Shown here in pieces: positions 10,401-20,955 of a stretch of 64,000 bases of DNA. The position numbers were made by a program, and so were the translations under genes. Under the pieces are notes generated by a model. That model was given only the letters and a program-made list of their open reading frames with translations. It searched no databases and was not told the origin of the DNA. Each line of letters opens with the position of its first letter. The first letter of the stretch is position 1. Location of the stretch: positions 71,178,001 to 71,242,000 of the forward strand of contig CM060733.1 in assembly GCA_030704615.1 (NCBI GenBank), written 5' to 3'. The DNA comes from Takakia lepidozioides (lineage: Eukaryota > Streptophyta > Takakiopsida > Takakiales > Takakiaceae).

Positions 10401-11231
10401 TTGGGTTTTTCATGAATGCAGGTACTGTAAGTTCTCGCTTTTGGAGAAAGGTCATCTGTCTTTCGAGCCACCATTCTTCCTGGCATGGAGGAACCCTGGG
10501 GCTGACTCCATGTACACTGACGATATTGTGAAGGAGTGGCATCTGGAACATTTGCGTGATTGCCCTTGGTATGTGGACCTTCCGCCCGGCTCGCTCGACC
10601 CATCCTAGTTTCAATTGAAGCTGGATGCTGAATTCCGACGAAACCGGGCTCCGCTGCCTCCGTTGGGTGCAAAAGAGGCAAAAGCGCTTGCGAACTCCAG
10701 GAAAGCGGCAGAGCTTGCTCAGGCAGGAATTCAAGAGAAATTGCATGAGAAGAGTAAAGGTCAAAGGAAAAGGACAAGGAAACAGGTGACTGCAGTAACA
10801 CCCAAAAAGAAGAAAACCATCGGGGCATCGGAGGAGGCGCAGGAGGGGACCCAAGAGAGTGACTCCGACGCCGATTTTGTTCAAGGTCCTGCGACTGCTG
10901 TTGCTCCTACCCAGTCACCGGTCGTCCGGGTTCCCAAGTCAGTTCGGAGTGGGACTGGCTCTGCCAAGAAGTTGGCATTTGAGGGCGAGCCTACACGGCG
11001 GTATTCGGCGGTGACGTTTACGCACAGGCCAAAGCTAGAACCTCCAACCATCATCCAATGCGTCAATGAGAGCTTCCTTGACGCTCTCGCTGCCAGGGCG
11101 AAGAAGGTGGCACACAACAAGTCTCTGGCGGAGCAGAAGGGAAAAGCCAAGAAGAGGGCTGCCGGTACAGAGCCTAAAGACACCCCTGGTTTTGAAGCCA
11201 TGATGGAATTCTTCACGGCTGTGAGCACGAA

Positions 11232-12182
11232 TTGCAAGAGCACTCGGGGGGGGTTGAGGTGGAGAGAGCTTGCGACATGATTCTCCTCGACATTCCAGAT
11301 GGGGAGCTGCTGGAGGGCCTGGATGGTGTGCCCACCTGGAACAGGTTTACTGAGGACTACTGGAAAGCCGGGTTTGGGCTGGCGGGGATGCTTCTGGATG
11401 ACGGTGGATGTGTGGTTGTCCTTGCCACGAGAGGGAAGACCACAGAGAATGCGGTGGCAAGGTGGACACCGAAAAGTGTCACCCCGGTCCTCCTCAGAAA
11501 ATGGTTCTGCATCAGTACGCAGGGGTTGCGAACAGAGGGCCAAAGTGTAAGTTATCAATCTATTGCATTCACTTCATATTGTGGTGTATGTTAAGTAGAC
11601 CCTGGAATTGATCCCTTCTTTGTTGGATGTGCAGACATTGGTGTTTGAGGCATATTGCTTTGTGAAGAGAGGGTCTACGTTCAAATTCCGCAACGACGGT
11701 CGTCTTGTTGATGCCGCTGTGGACCCTGTAACCTACGATGTCCTCTACAACTATGTGCCCCACTCTAGTATGCCGAAGGACACAAAGACAGGCAAACCGT
11801 GGCGGTACAGCCGGACCCGAAGCCCTGCTTTCATCCAAACCCTCATGGAGACGTGCTCGGATGTCCAAGGGCGGATTCTGGACCTCACATGCGGCACGGG
11901 TAAGCCTTCACGTGCTCAGTTTGTCCCCTGGCCCCATTGCAATTGCATGCCGCAAGCTATTAACCGCCCGCTTTGTTCCTCAGGTGCTTCAATGTGGGCA
12001 GGGACGTTGTCCGACAGGCATGTGTTCGCCTTCGAGCCAGATACTGCCCTCCACAACTCGGAACTTGCAGCGGCTGAACGTCTGCCGAAAGAGGAAGAGG
12101 CATCCTCGGAGGATGAGGAAAAATCCGAGAAGGAGCAGGGGGAGGAAGTTGGGATCGAGGCCGAGGAGCCCCCGGTTTACGA
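11232..12182 (+). other. Exons 8-10 of copy A: permuted DNA-methyltransferase-like domain
   Basis: The order is catalytic-type motif first, SAM-type motif second, as in beta-class N4/N6 aminomethyltransferases. Near 11275 the sequence DMILLDIPDG stands where DPPY/NPPY is expected; about 40 residues on is AGMLLDDGGCVVVLATRG, like the strand after motif IV. In exon 9, SPAFIQTLMETC precedes ILDLTCGTG, which continues in exon 10 as ASMWAGTLSDRHVFAFEPD, matching the 'DPFxGxGT...GxExD' region. In bacteria and phages ParB-like domains fused to such methylases are known. The missing PPY/PPW makes methylation by this domain doubtful; it may bind SAM or DNA without catalysis. Confidence 0.6.
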
Positions 12183-12834
12183 GTGAGTGGTGGCATTGTA
12201 AGTTGCCTCCAGATTTTGTGAGGCACCTCCCTCCGCTCTCTTATTTCATTGAAAACCCTTTCTGGTTGTGCTGGTATTGACATTCTTCAAGTGGATTTGT
12301 TCTTACTGTAGGATGCCAAGTACTGCCGGAGGGACGTCTACACCGGAGTTCATGGGCAGGAGGAACGTGCCTTTTTTTGCCAGGGGAGATTTCATGCCTA
12401 GTCCAGAAAGGGAGTACATCCTGCCTACTTATGCTGCCCGGCTTGCTTCGGTGTCCATTAGGAGGTGTTCCGAACGTAGTCGTGTACAGCAGATTTTAGA
12501 CGAGGCAAGCCTCAAGAAAATGAAGATGAGGGAGGAGGCAGCAGCTATTAGAGCCCGTCGGGCTCGTAGATTTGTGTTGGATTCTGCTGAGGAAAGTGGG
12601 GGAGAAGACGCAGAAGATTCCCAGGAGGTGAGGTGGACAGTCCCCCAAGGAGAGGACGGGATTTTTGAGAGGCATAGTGGAACTGATGCATCACAGAGCT
12701 CGGAGGATGAGGGGGATGAGGGGGATGAGGAAGAAGGTGGGGCAAGTTCCTCGGAGGGTGTAGGAGAGTAGTGCCCATTCCGGCTATGACAGTTAGAACA
12801 CACTTGTATAGACGTGGCTTGCCACAAAATTTGC

Positions 12835-12840
12835 AATAAA
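12835..12840 (+). promoter_or_regulatory. Putative poly(A) signal, copy A
   Basis: AATAAA lies 64 bases after the exon 11 stop. The same sequence in the same context (GCAATAAAATGTTGCATTT) is present after copy B at 37259-37264, which supports the gene end. Confidence 0.55.
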
Positions 12841-12929
12841 ATGTTGCATTTTAAGTCCACTGGTGCCACATTCCAACTTCACATGACCCTATTTCCGTGC
12901 CTCCTAACCCTATTTCCGTGGACTCACAA

Positions 12930-13000
12930 TGGTCTGCTCATGCTTTTTTTTTTCCGCTCATGCTCATGCCGCTCATGCTCATGCCGCTCATGAAATAGCA
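12930..13000. repeat. CATGAGC minisatellite, site 1
   Basis: Short direct repeats of CTCATGCCG/CTCATG end in GCTCATGAAATAGCAG. The same repeat family occurs at 20695-20955 and, in opposite orientation, at 24360-24580, so this is a dispersed short element and not local slippage only. Confidence 0.7.
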
Positions 13001-13049
13001 GCCCCCAGTGCCAGGTGGGCCTATAGCCACTCGAGACAACGAAGTCCAT

Positions 13050-13110
13050 CCCCCCTTCGATGTAAATACGACGCCGAATTTCCATCCGGGGGATGGACTT
13101 CGGTGGCAGA
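13050..13110. repeat. Isolated palindrome unit
   Basis: A single degraded unit of the ParB-MT array type (GACGCCGAATTTCCATCC with CCATCC/GGATGG arms) lies between the end of copy A and fragment D. Confidence 0.6.
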
Positions 13111-13182
13111 TTTAAAACTATACCCCGTGGATGAGAAAGAGGTATCGGTTCATCCACCGCTGGCTTGTTGAACACGTTACAC

Positions 13183-14368
13183 GATGATTGGTGAGTACTC
13201 GGTACCCTTCTCGAAATGCGAACTTGAGCTTATCCACATCTCCGGGAAGTGCCTGCCTGACGATGGGAAGGGAGACCATGCGACAGAGTGGGATTCAAAG
13301 AGTCCGCTGGAATACCCTGCTGCCCAGAACTCTGCCAATGCTACTATGTGTCTCCTCCAACATTGTATCCGCTGCACTTTGGAATTCCTCTAGAGACATT
13401 TCTGCTGGTGGTGGCAGGGGCTGAGCAGCTTGAGCATCCCCAACTGGAGCTGCACTCTGGGGAATCTTTGCGGACAATTGTGCAATTGCAGAGGCCTCCT
13501 CCGGGCCTTCAGTGGTCAGGTCTTCCTCAACTGTGGTCAGGTCTTGCTGAGAACGTTGAGAGGCAGCACCCTCCTCCGGTACCAGATCTCCGGTTGATCC
13601 CATTGGCTTCGCTGCAGCAGGTTGGAAATCAAGCAGGAACTAGGCTTTAGCTCGTGGAATCGAATTTGGAGACTGCTCCGCCCTCCCCCTGATTGCCTTG
13701 TGCTTCCTCATTCTTGCAGGTGAAGGTGTCTGTTGCAATTGAATCTGCTTCATTCGCCTGGGTGGGGGGGAAACGGCCTGGTCCGGTTCAGAAACAAGTT
13801 GAAGGACGGGCTGCTTCTTCTTCGTCTTTGCTGGAGAAGGGCTAGACCCCTGCTGGCGATTCTCCATGACCTTTGAAGGCGAGTCGCTCTCTGGGGCTTT
13901 GAACTGCAAGGACTTGCCCTTGGAAGCCGCGTCCTTGAAACGCACAGGGCTAGGACCGGCAGGAAGACCCGTGCTCGCGGATCGGCTGGGTGTGCGTGCT
14001 GCAGCTAGCTCCACGGACTCTGCCTGCGGCTCTTCGGATTCCTGCAATCCCTCCAGCACGTCCACCTTTCCGGTTAGACATGCAAACATCTTCTGCAGTC
14101 AAGTCTCCTAGCATACAGTCTAAGAATTGCAGAAGAAAAATGAGGCGGGTTTTGGTGCTCGATCAGCTGGCGAATCCCGATAGCACGGAGCTCTCACTGG
14201 TGGCAAGGTTGCCTGCGTGGCCTGATGCTGCGAGATGGCAATCTCCTCCTTTAGACGCATCTGCTTCCTCCCCTTCGGCATTGGCCTACGTCCGAAGTAC
14301 AATTTTTGGAGCTTGCGACGATGTCTCTTCTCTGGTGCACGCACTCCCTCCCTCTCAGGTTCGAGCAT
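13183..14368 (-). pseudogene. ParB-MT fragment D (exons 1-2)
   Basis: On the minus strand, the ATG at 14366-14368 opens an exon-1 homologue (RRKLQKLYFGRRPMPKG, compare RRKLKALYYGRRPISRM in copy A). It is followed by an exon-2 homologue: a low-complexity K/S/P part (about 14089-13640), then MLEETHSSIGRVLG and IPLCRMVSLPIVRQALPGD, ending near 13183 in FAFREGYR. The ParB-like domain is therefore cut before DGNHR. An Arg codon has become TGA around 13294. It faces away from transposase T1 (start 16918), with the 14690-16540 palindrome array between them, so the two genes are head to head. Confidence 0.75.
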
Positions 14369-14689
14369 AAGAAGAACAGAGACAGGGAAAAGGGGCGAAG
14401 AGAGCAGATGGAAAGGGCGCGAGAGGGGTGACGGAGGAGACACGACAAAAGCAGATGAAACGGCGGTGATGCAGCACTTGGGTTCGAAAGGGTTGGAGGA
14501 AAGTGTCTCCTCGTGGACTTTGCGTCATTACGAAATTCGAATCGTTCAGGATACGCCTGCCGTCCGAAAAACAAACATCATTATCCAACGGTCAGGCCGA
14601 GCCGCCTCATGCCACTTCAGTCAGATAGAGTGCAGACACATGCCGCAATTCCGATGCTCCACGTGTTCAAATTTGGAGTTGGAGTGAAA

Positions 14690-16540
14690 ATGCGAATGCG
14701 GCGCCGCATTTCCGTTAAGTACCATCACGAAGCTACACATCCGTGCTTGTTGGAAGAAAATGCGGCACCGCATTTCCGTTCCACCTTCACATACCTTAGT
14801 TGTTGAACGGAAATACGGTGCCGCATTTCCGTCCCACAGCTCAATGTATGAGATACAAAAGGGAAATGCGGCGCCGCATTTCCGTTTAGGAATGTCGAAA
14901 CGTGCGATTCGGACGGAAATGCGGCACAGCAATTCAGTTCCCGTGGTTCATGATTTTCAATCTGAAAGGAAATGCGGTACCGCATTTCCGTTCTGTACAG
15001 TATTAAGGTCTGACCCTGGCGGAAATGCGGTGCCACATTTTCGTTCCAAAGCTCTATGCCTCACATACAAAAAGGAAATGCGGCGCCGCATTTCCGTTTT
15101 GGAATGTCGGAAGGTGCGACTCCGACGGAATTGCTGTACCGCATTTTAGTTCCGATGTTTCACGATTTTTCATAAGAACGGAAATGCGGTACCGCATTTC
15201 CGTTCTGGAGAGTATGAAGGTCTCACCCGGGCGGAAATGCGGTGCCGCATTTCCGTTCTAGCTTGTGAGGGAGGTGCGACTCGGATGGAAATGCGCTGCC
15301 GCATTTCAGTTCCGATGGTTCACGATTTACAGTCAGAACGGAAATGCGGTACCGCATTTCCGTTCTGGAGAGTATGAAGGTCTCACCCTGGCGGAAATGC
15401 GGTGCCGCATTTCCGTTCTAGCTTGTGAGGGAGGTGCGACTCGGATGGAAATGCACTGCCGCATTTCAGTTCCGATGGTTCACGATTTACAGTCAGAACG
15501 GAAATGCGGTACCGCATTTCCGTTCTGGATAGTATGAATGTCTGAAGCGGTCGGAATTGCGCTGTCTCAAACGATCGGAATTGCACTGGGCTCCATGCAT
15601 CAGATACAAATCGGAAATGCGGCTCCGCATTTCCGTTCTGGAATGTCGGAAATTGCCGCTCGGACGGAAATGCGGTGCCGCATTTCTGTTCCCGTTGTTC
15701 ATAATTCTCAATCAGAACGGAAATGTGGTACCGCATTTTCGTTCCACCTTCACATACCGTGCTTGCTGGATGGAAATGCGTTACCGCATTTCCGTTCTGG
15801 AGAGTATTAAGGTCTCACCCGGGCGGAAATGCGGTGCCGCATTTCCGTTCTGGAATGTCGGAAAGTGGGACTCGGACGGAAATGCGGTGCCGCATTTCTG
15901 TTCCCTTTGTTCATGATTCTCAATCAAAACGGAAATGCGGTACCGCATTTCCGTTCCACCTTCATATACCGTGCTTGCTGGAGGGAAATGCGTTACCGCA
16001 TTTCCGTTCTGGAGAGTGTTAAGGTCTCACCCGGGCGGAAATGCGGTGCCGCATTTCTGTTCCCTTTGTTCATGATTCTCAATCAGAACGGAGATGCGGT
16101 ACCGCATTTCCGTTCCACCTTCAGATACCGTGCTTGCTGGATGGAAATGCGTTACCGCATTTCCGTTCTGGAGAGTGTTAAAGTCTCACCCGGGCGGAAA
16201 TGCGGTGCCGCATTTTGGTTCTGGAATGTCGGAAAGTGCAACTCGGACGGAAATGCGGTGCCTCATGTCTGTTCCCTTTGTTCATGATTCTCAATCAGAA
16301 CGGAAATGCGGTACCGCATTTCCGTTCCACCTTCACATACCGTGCTTGCTGGATGGAAATGCGTTACCGCATTTCCGTTCTGGAGAGTGTAAAGGTTTCC
16401 CCCGGACGGAAACTCGGTGCCGCATTTCCGTCGCTCTGGTGCATGACCAAGATGCAATACGGAAATACGGCGCCGTATTTCCGTGTAGCAGCAATCGAAA
16501 GAATCACTCCGGACGGAAATCTGAGACCTCATTTCCGCAT
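14690..16540. repeat. Palindrome array between ParB-MT fragment D and transposase T1
   Basis: By eye there are about 34 units stepping by close to 53 bp. Each carries AAATGCGGTACCGCATTT, the GGTGCC or GGCGCC variants, or a decayed form, usually inside GGAAAT...ATTTCC. The central dinucleotide varies while the GCGG/CCGC arms are kept. Spacers include 'GTATGAAGGTCTCACCC' and 'CACGATT'. The array lies in the shared upstream region of two divergent genes. The palindrome differs from the array of copies A and B at the fifth base of each arm (ATGCGG against ATTCGG). Confidence 0.95.
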
Positions 16541-16917
16541 GCTGAACCTGAATGGGTTGCATTGTTCCGAAACAACAGAATTGCGGCCAGTCTTGATGAG
16601 CACAACTAGGTTGTCTGACCGTTTTAACTAACAGTCCTGGCACTTGTCAGTGCGAACGCTCCTGTCTGTACCGAGAATACTGCTGGATCCACCCTCAGGA
16701 GAAACTGTCAGGAGATGTTATTTCGTCGCCGATTCGGCCATCATTGTCTAACTTACTGGCTATGGAATCACACCTCCTACTTTCATGCATGTAGCTTGAA
16801 ACTATACTTTCCACTTCAATGTGCGACTTCCAATCGTCGATGGACTCCGCATGGTGCCTGTGAGCCTCGTCTGTCGCTATATTGAACCTCGCGCTTACCA
16901 ACTTCGTGCGGTGTTCG

Positions 16918-19900
16918 ATGGCTTCGAATTCCTACGCTATAGTTTGCTGTCCTCCGCAACTTGGGAGAGCCTGGATCCCAAACGAGGGAGGACTTTGCAG
17001 AGTGACCGAAACTTACCTTTGTTCTAAATTCAAGCTCAAACCGGGCACAGTTTATTTGGAAGAAGAAAGGAAGGATGTTCCTGGACAGGTTGACGAGACC
17101 ATTGTCGTGCTAGGTAACGATGGAGGTTGCGGAATCGAATGGCACGTACCCCCATCAGACACCATCCTATACCGAGCTGTGGGAATGCCCATCCCCTTTC
17201 CGAATCAGTCGCTGCCCACACCATCCACAAAGGAGTCCGGAAACCGACAGGCGGCCACTGCCAACAGAGAGGTATGCAACGATAATCATTCCCGACCTGG
17301 ACCGTCAAGACCCTCCATAGCTTCTCGTGTGGACGTATTCGACATTTCCGACGATGAAGATGAGTGCATTGAGGTCCCCATGTCCTCCACACGGTCGTTC
17401 AAATCCGACATGGACGTCTCTGCAGGTGCTACGCATGTACTCTCGAGCATAACTCCAACCCGGTCCATTGCGCAGCTCCTACGGCAACATCACCTCGATG
17501 GTTCTCGCTCCGAGCTGGCTGCTCTCGACTATGCCAAATTTCCGGTCAGGAAGGTAACGTATCTACCTCCCGAAGTCGATGGCAATGTCATCTTCGAGTT
17601 TCCACCTGTCACTTCCTCAAACAAAGCCTCAGGGATGTTAACAGACATGGATCGAAAGCATGACGGACACCCCTGGTGTGTGACGAAGACCAGTAGCACG
17701 AAAATTGCTGATGGTGTTCGTGTACGATACGTCCTCTGTGCGGGGAAGCTGAGGTGCCTGAATCCCGCCTGCTTCCACTTTCTTTCCAAAGGAGGGCGGA
17801 GAAACGAGACGGATTGGACTGGCACAACGCATCATCCATTCATTGTCTCCAGCCAAGCTCCTGCGGGTACTTTCAAGTGCGCACATTGCAAAGAACCACC
17901 GACGTGCATGTCCATGTGCAGAGCCAAGAATATTACGTTATCCATTTGCTCCCGGACTTGACTAGAGCTTGCATACACATTGGGGTCCACTGCCACCCCT
18001 TGGCGAGAGGCAACATGCGTGAGGCTGTGCAGGAAGCACACGACATCATAAAAGAGGAGGTGAAAATTGAGCCCCGGAGCCAAACCAAAGCAGATTCAGC
18101 TGAAGGCAGCCCACAAGATTGCTCTTGGCAAAATCATGTCTGAAGATGGTTCAGACCGAGTGCCCTTGAATGAAGAGGAGATGCTTGACCTGTTGGAGTC
18201 GGTCTCGCACATTTGTAGTCCGAATGTGCGGAATCACATCGTATCTTGCAAGCAGGAGTTCGGCCGGGGGTCGGACATGCACTCAATCCTGGAGGTGAAA
18301 CGAATGACTGGATATGACTACATCCAAGGTAGCAGGTTTCCAGGGCAAGGCAGCAAATCCGATCGTTGTTACATTTTTAAAATGTCGGCGTGTGGGCGTG
18401 GGAGTGGAGTCGACTTGGTCACTCGCATGACAACTGGAAACCTGTCGAATGCTTGGGTGATGTTTGATCACATCAAGCGAATTACAAACCATCAGTGGGT
18501 GACTATGGGTGCGCATGTTTATGACTATCACTCCAAGAGGCTCATGACGATTGCAATCTGCGAGATGAAAGGGGAGGACACACAGTCGGAGATGCATCTG
18601 TGGGAGGGCATAAGCGAGCAGATGGCAAGGGCGGGATTGCCAGAGCCCAATTTCAGGGGATGCTTGGCAGACAACGCTCAGGCCAACTGGGCAGCGGTGT
18701 GGCGTGTGTATGGTGAGGACCCCAATGTGCCAATGGAGGGGAAAGAGAGATCCTGTGGATTCCATTGGATGCAGAGTCTATCCCACTACACTACCAAATT
18801 TGTTGCTAGCTCATTCCAGGCTGAACACCGTGTCCTTTGTACGGCGTGGAAGGATGCACCCACATTTGATGACGCGGAGGTTAAGTTTGCTATCATCGAG
18901 GCTTGGTGGAACACGTCAGGTGCAGTGGAGACAACCAATCTGGGAGCCTTGCACAGCTGGTTGGGGTGGTGGCATTTCCGGTATCGACAGTTCGGACAGT
19001 ACATGCGGGAGGTATGATGCTGTCATTTTCGTGCAATTGTCTTTCTATTACGGACCTTTCCATTGGTTCCTCACCATTGTCTGTGTCCTTGTAGGAGCGG
19101 TGCTTGGATTCCGACACGGACATGCCGAACACGAATATGGCAGAATCAGTGCACTCCTCCTGGCGAGCGTCTTCTGCCGCACATCTGGTGGACGTAGTGA
19201 CGGCCACAACGGAGGACATCAACAGAGCAATCATGCAGCAAGCCACGTACTACAAGTTCCTGAGCGGGAAACAATGGGGCTTTGGGCCGGACAGGGAGGA
19301 ATTGTTGGTGCGAACAGCTTCGAGGTCGAAGAATCCACTGAAATGGGCGACATAATTGCGAGAGAAGATCAAAGGGACGCCTCTGCACCGCAGAGGTGAG
19401 CACCTAGAGGTGTCCCTGCTCCTACTTTTACAGGAAGATTTGTCCATGCAAAGTTTGCGGAGGCGACAACCACCCAGTTCTGGTTCTGCAGGCACGACAT
19501 TATGACTTGCGTGTATGGAAAGCCCAAGTACAGCATACAAACAATGCCAGAGGCTCCCCCGGTGTGGCCGGTGGAACCAGGCTGCGATCTGAGTCAGGTT
19601 GAGGCCGACGCCCTTACCGCCGCAGGATTTCGGATGGTGCAGCGCACTGACGTCCCCAGACAACCATTTCCGCTTCCACAGCCTCCACCACCGACCCCTG
19701 TGAGAGCAAGAACAATGGGACCCGACAGCTCTAAGCATCCTACACACCGTTGGGGGAAACCGAAGAGGCGGCGACCTCCCTCAAAAGTGAACGAGACAAG
19801 GATGGGGAATGCACTTCGGATGAACTGTACAATCCAGAGCTCGACAGAAGTGCCCCACCAGGCTTCGGGCGTGTGTATCAGATGGCCACGGCAGGCTCAG

Positions 19901-20133
19901 CTGTTTGCAATGAGGTGTACACCATCACCATTTCAGAATTACCCACCTGCAATTGCACCGACTTTCAGATCATGGCGAACAAGGGGGCATCATACTGCCC
20001 TTGCAAGCATCTGTACTACGTGTACCTAAAGAGACTCCGGTGTAATTCCACAACTCATCACTTCATACATGCACAAGGGTTGAGCCCCCAAGAGGTGCAC
20101 ACTCTTCTGAATATGGATCCAGGGGACCAGTGA
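16918..20133 (+). pseudogene. MULE-like transposase with SWIM finger, copy T1
   Basis: Two exons: 16918-19011 and 19095-20133 (GGGAG|GTATGA ... TTGTAG|GAGCGG). The start MASNSYAIV aligns with the starts of T2 and T3. Order: N-terminal region with KPGTVYLEEE; a Cys-rich zinc-binding-type part (CAGKLRCLNPACF ... CAHCKEPPTC); the transposase core with likely D in WVMFDHIKR (about 18460), D in GCLADNAQ (about 18667) followed by GFHWMQSL, and E in NTNMAESVH (about 19135); then a SWIM finger (CNCTDF ... CPCKHLYY, about 19950-20020). MULE transposases cut and paste DNA. Broken by frameshifts near 17925 and 18070, a TAA at 19353, and loss of roughly 110 residues at about 19400 relative to T2. Confidence 0.8.
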
Positions 20134-20384
20134 CCTTGGCTTGCGGTCCCAACACAATGGTACGCCCATCCTTTTCGGATAGTAGAACTGTACTGCTGCA
20201 AGTAGCTCTGACTCTGGCCACAGAAAGGTCCGACTTATGTCTTGCCTACCAGTAACCTATTTTGCTCGAACGTCGATAATACTATGTCATTCACTCGTGT
20301 TTCCACATGCATGTATTTTTGTGTGTTGGAGGGATCCTGTTTTTCTGCTCTCCCAAACTTTGCTTTCCTCATTCGACCGCCGGC

Positions 20385-20510
20385 AAGGAAATGCGGCGCC
20401 GCATTTCCAAGTAACGTCGTAGGTACTGGTAGATGCGGCATTCACCAACACCAAACTGCCCAGAAATTTCGCACGTGCGAACCCTAATGCGGCACCGCAT
20501 TTCCTAGTTC
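20385..20510. repeat. Two isolated AAATGCGG palindromes downstream of T1
   Basis: One perfect copy of AAATGCGGCGCCGCATTT lies near 20389-20406 and one GGCACC variant near 20484-20506. They belong to the same family as the 14690-16540 array, although they stand outside the inter-gene region. Confidence 0.8.
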
Positions 20511-20694
20511 ACTTGCAAAACTTTCCCGCCGAATACTGGAGGATGACAGAATTGTGCAGACTCTATTGGTTCAGTCGCGGCAAAAGGGTCAGCTTCATTC
20601 CAATGTTAAGGCATGTAAAACCGCGGAATACTCTATACAGGCCAGTATGCGACGTCCTTTTGTCGTGGTATACTGGATTTCTCGTTGCACGGTC

Positions 20695-20955
20695 ACTCAT
20701 TTCCATGAGCGGATCTAAAAAACCATGAGCGGAGTTGTTACTGACGACATATCTTCGCCGCATTACAGGATCCGTAACTTCCAAAAACGGCAAGGTCAAA
20801 TAAAAAAACTATTATTTTAATACTTGTTTAATCTGCCGCATTTCCAAATTTGGAGGAGTCCGCTCATGAAATCCGCGTGTCTTAGACTTCGGCTCACCGC
20901 TCATGCGGCTCATGCGGCTCATGGCTCATGGCTCATGGTTTCTGCTCATGAAATA
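20695..20955. repeat. CATGAGC minisatellite, site 2
   Basis: CATGAGCGG occurs twice at 20703-20735. About 130 bp on, the inverse form CCGCTCATG begins and multiplies (GCTCATGCGGCTCATGCGG..., then GCTCATGAAATAG). The two orientations frame an A/T-rich centre. The reverse complement resembles 24360-24580, so this is one short dispersed element, possibly MITE-like. Confidence 0.65.

Larger units (their letters stand above)
6156..12771 (+). pseudogene. ParB-like/DNA-methyltransferase-like transposon gene, copy A
   Basis: Eleven exons can be placed from splice sites and from agreement with copies B and C: 6156-6332, 6680-8121, 8240-8429, 8532-8816, 8902-9027, 9123-9337, 10422-11220, 11232-11546, 11635-11899, 11984-12182, 12312-12771, about 1,490 codons. 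Domain order: basic N-terminus (exon 1), low-complexity K/E/A-rich linker and ParB-like domain (exon 2), helical middle part (exons 3-7), permuted methyltransferase-like domain (exons 8-10), acidic tail (exon 11). Intron 1 appears to use a GC donor (CAG|GCAAGC); the others are GT-AG. Broken by a TAG at 10606-10608 (GAG in copy B) and by an 11-base intron remnant at 11221-11231 that shifts the frame. The transposase partner expected upstream is not visible: the gap and the retrotransposon lie there. Confidence 0.75.
13183..20133. mobile_element. Two-gene MULE-like element, copy D/T1
   Basis: The layout is divergent: ParB-MT fragment D (-) from 14368 leftward, and transposase T1 (+) from 16918 rightward, with 2.55 kb between starts filled mostly by the palindrome array. 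The same layout recurs at 25071-37264 and 39129-48930. The ParB-MT half is truncated; the transposase half is nearly full length but frameshifted. No terminal inverted repeats or target duplication are recognised, so the limits given are coding limits only. Confidence 0.65.

Noticed and set aside
6156-12771. Bacterial or phage contamination as source of the ParB-methylase fusion
   Set aside because: Splice sites interrupt the gene in every copy, the copies are dispersed and diverged, and all are embedded with eukaryotic repeats.
12888-12925. CCCTATTTCCGTGGA as terminal inverted repeat of the element
   Set aside because: It occurs after both copies A and B, but I could not find its inverse beyond the transposase ends, so it is kept only as a possible end marker.
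14690-16540. CRISPR array
   Set aside because: The repeats are palindromes with spacers that are themselves repeated and decayed, there are no cas genes, and the genome is eukaryotic.
14690-16640. ORFs of 90-170 codons in the AAATGCGG array
   Set aside because: Same artefact; the translations only repeat the array unit.
16918-20133. KDZ-type (Kyakuja-Dileera-Zisupton) transposase
   Set aside because: The MFD...LADN...H...NMAES order with a C-terminal SWIM finger fits MULE better. The Cys-rich part is not a clear CxC domain, so KDZ is not fully excluded.
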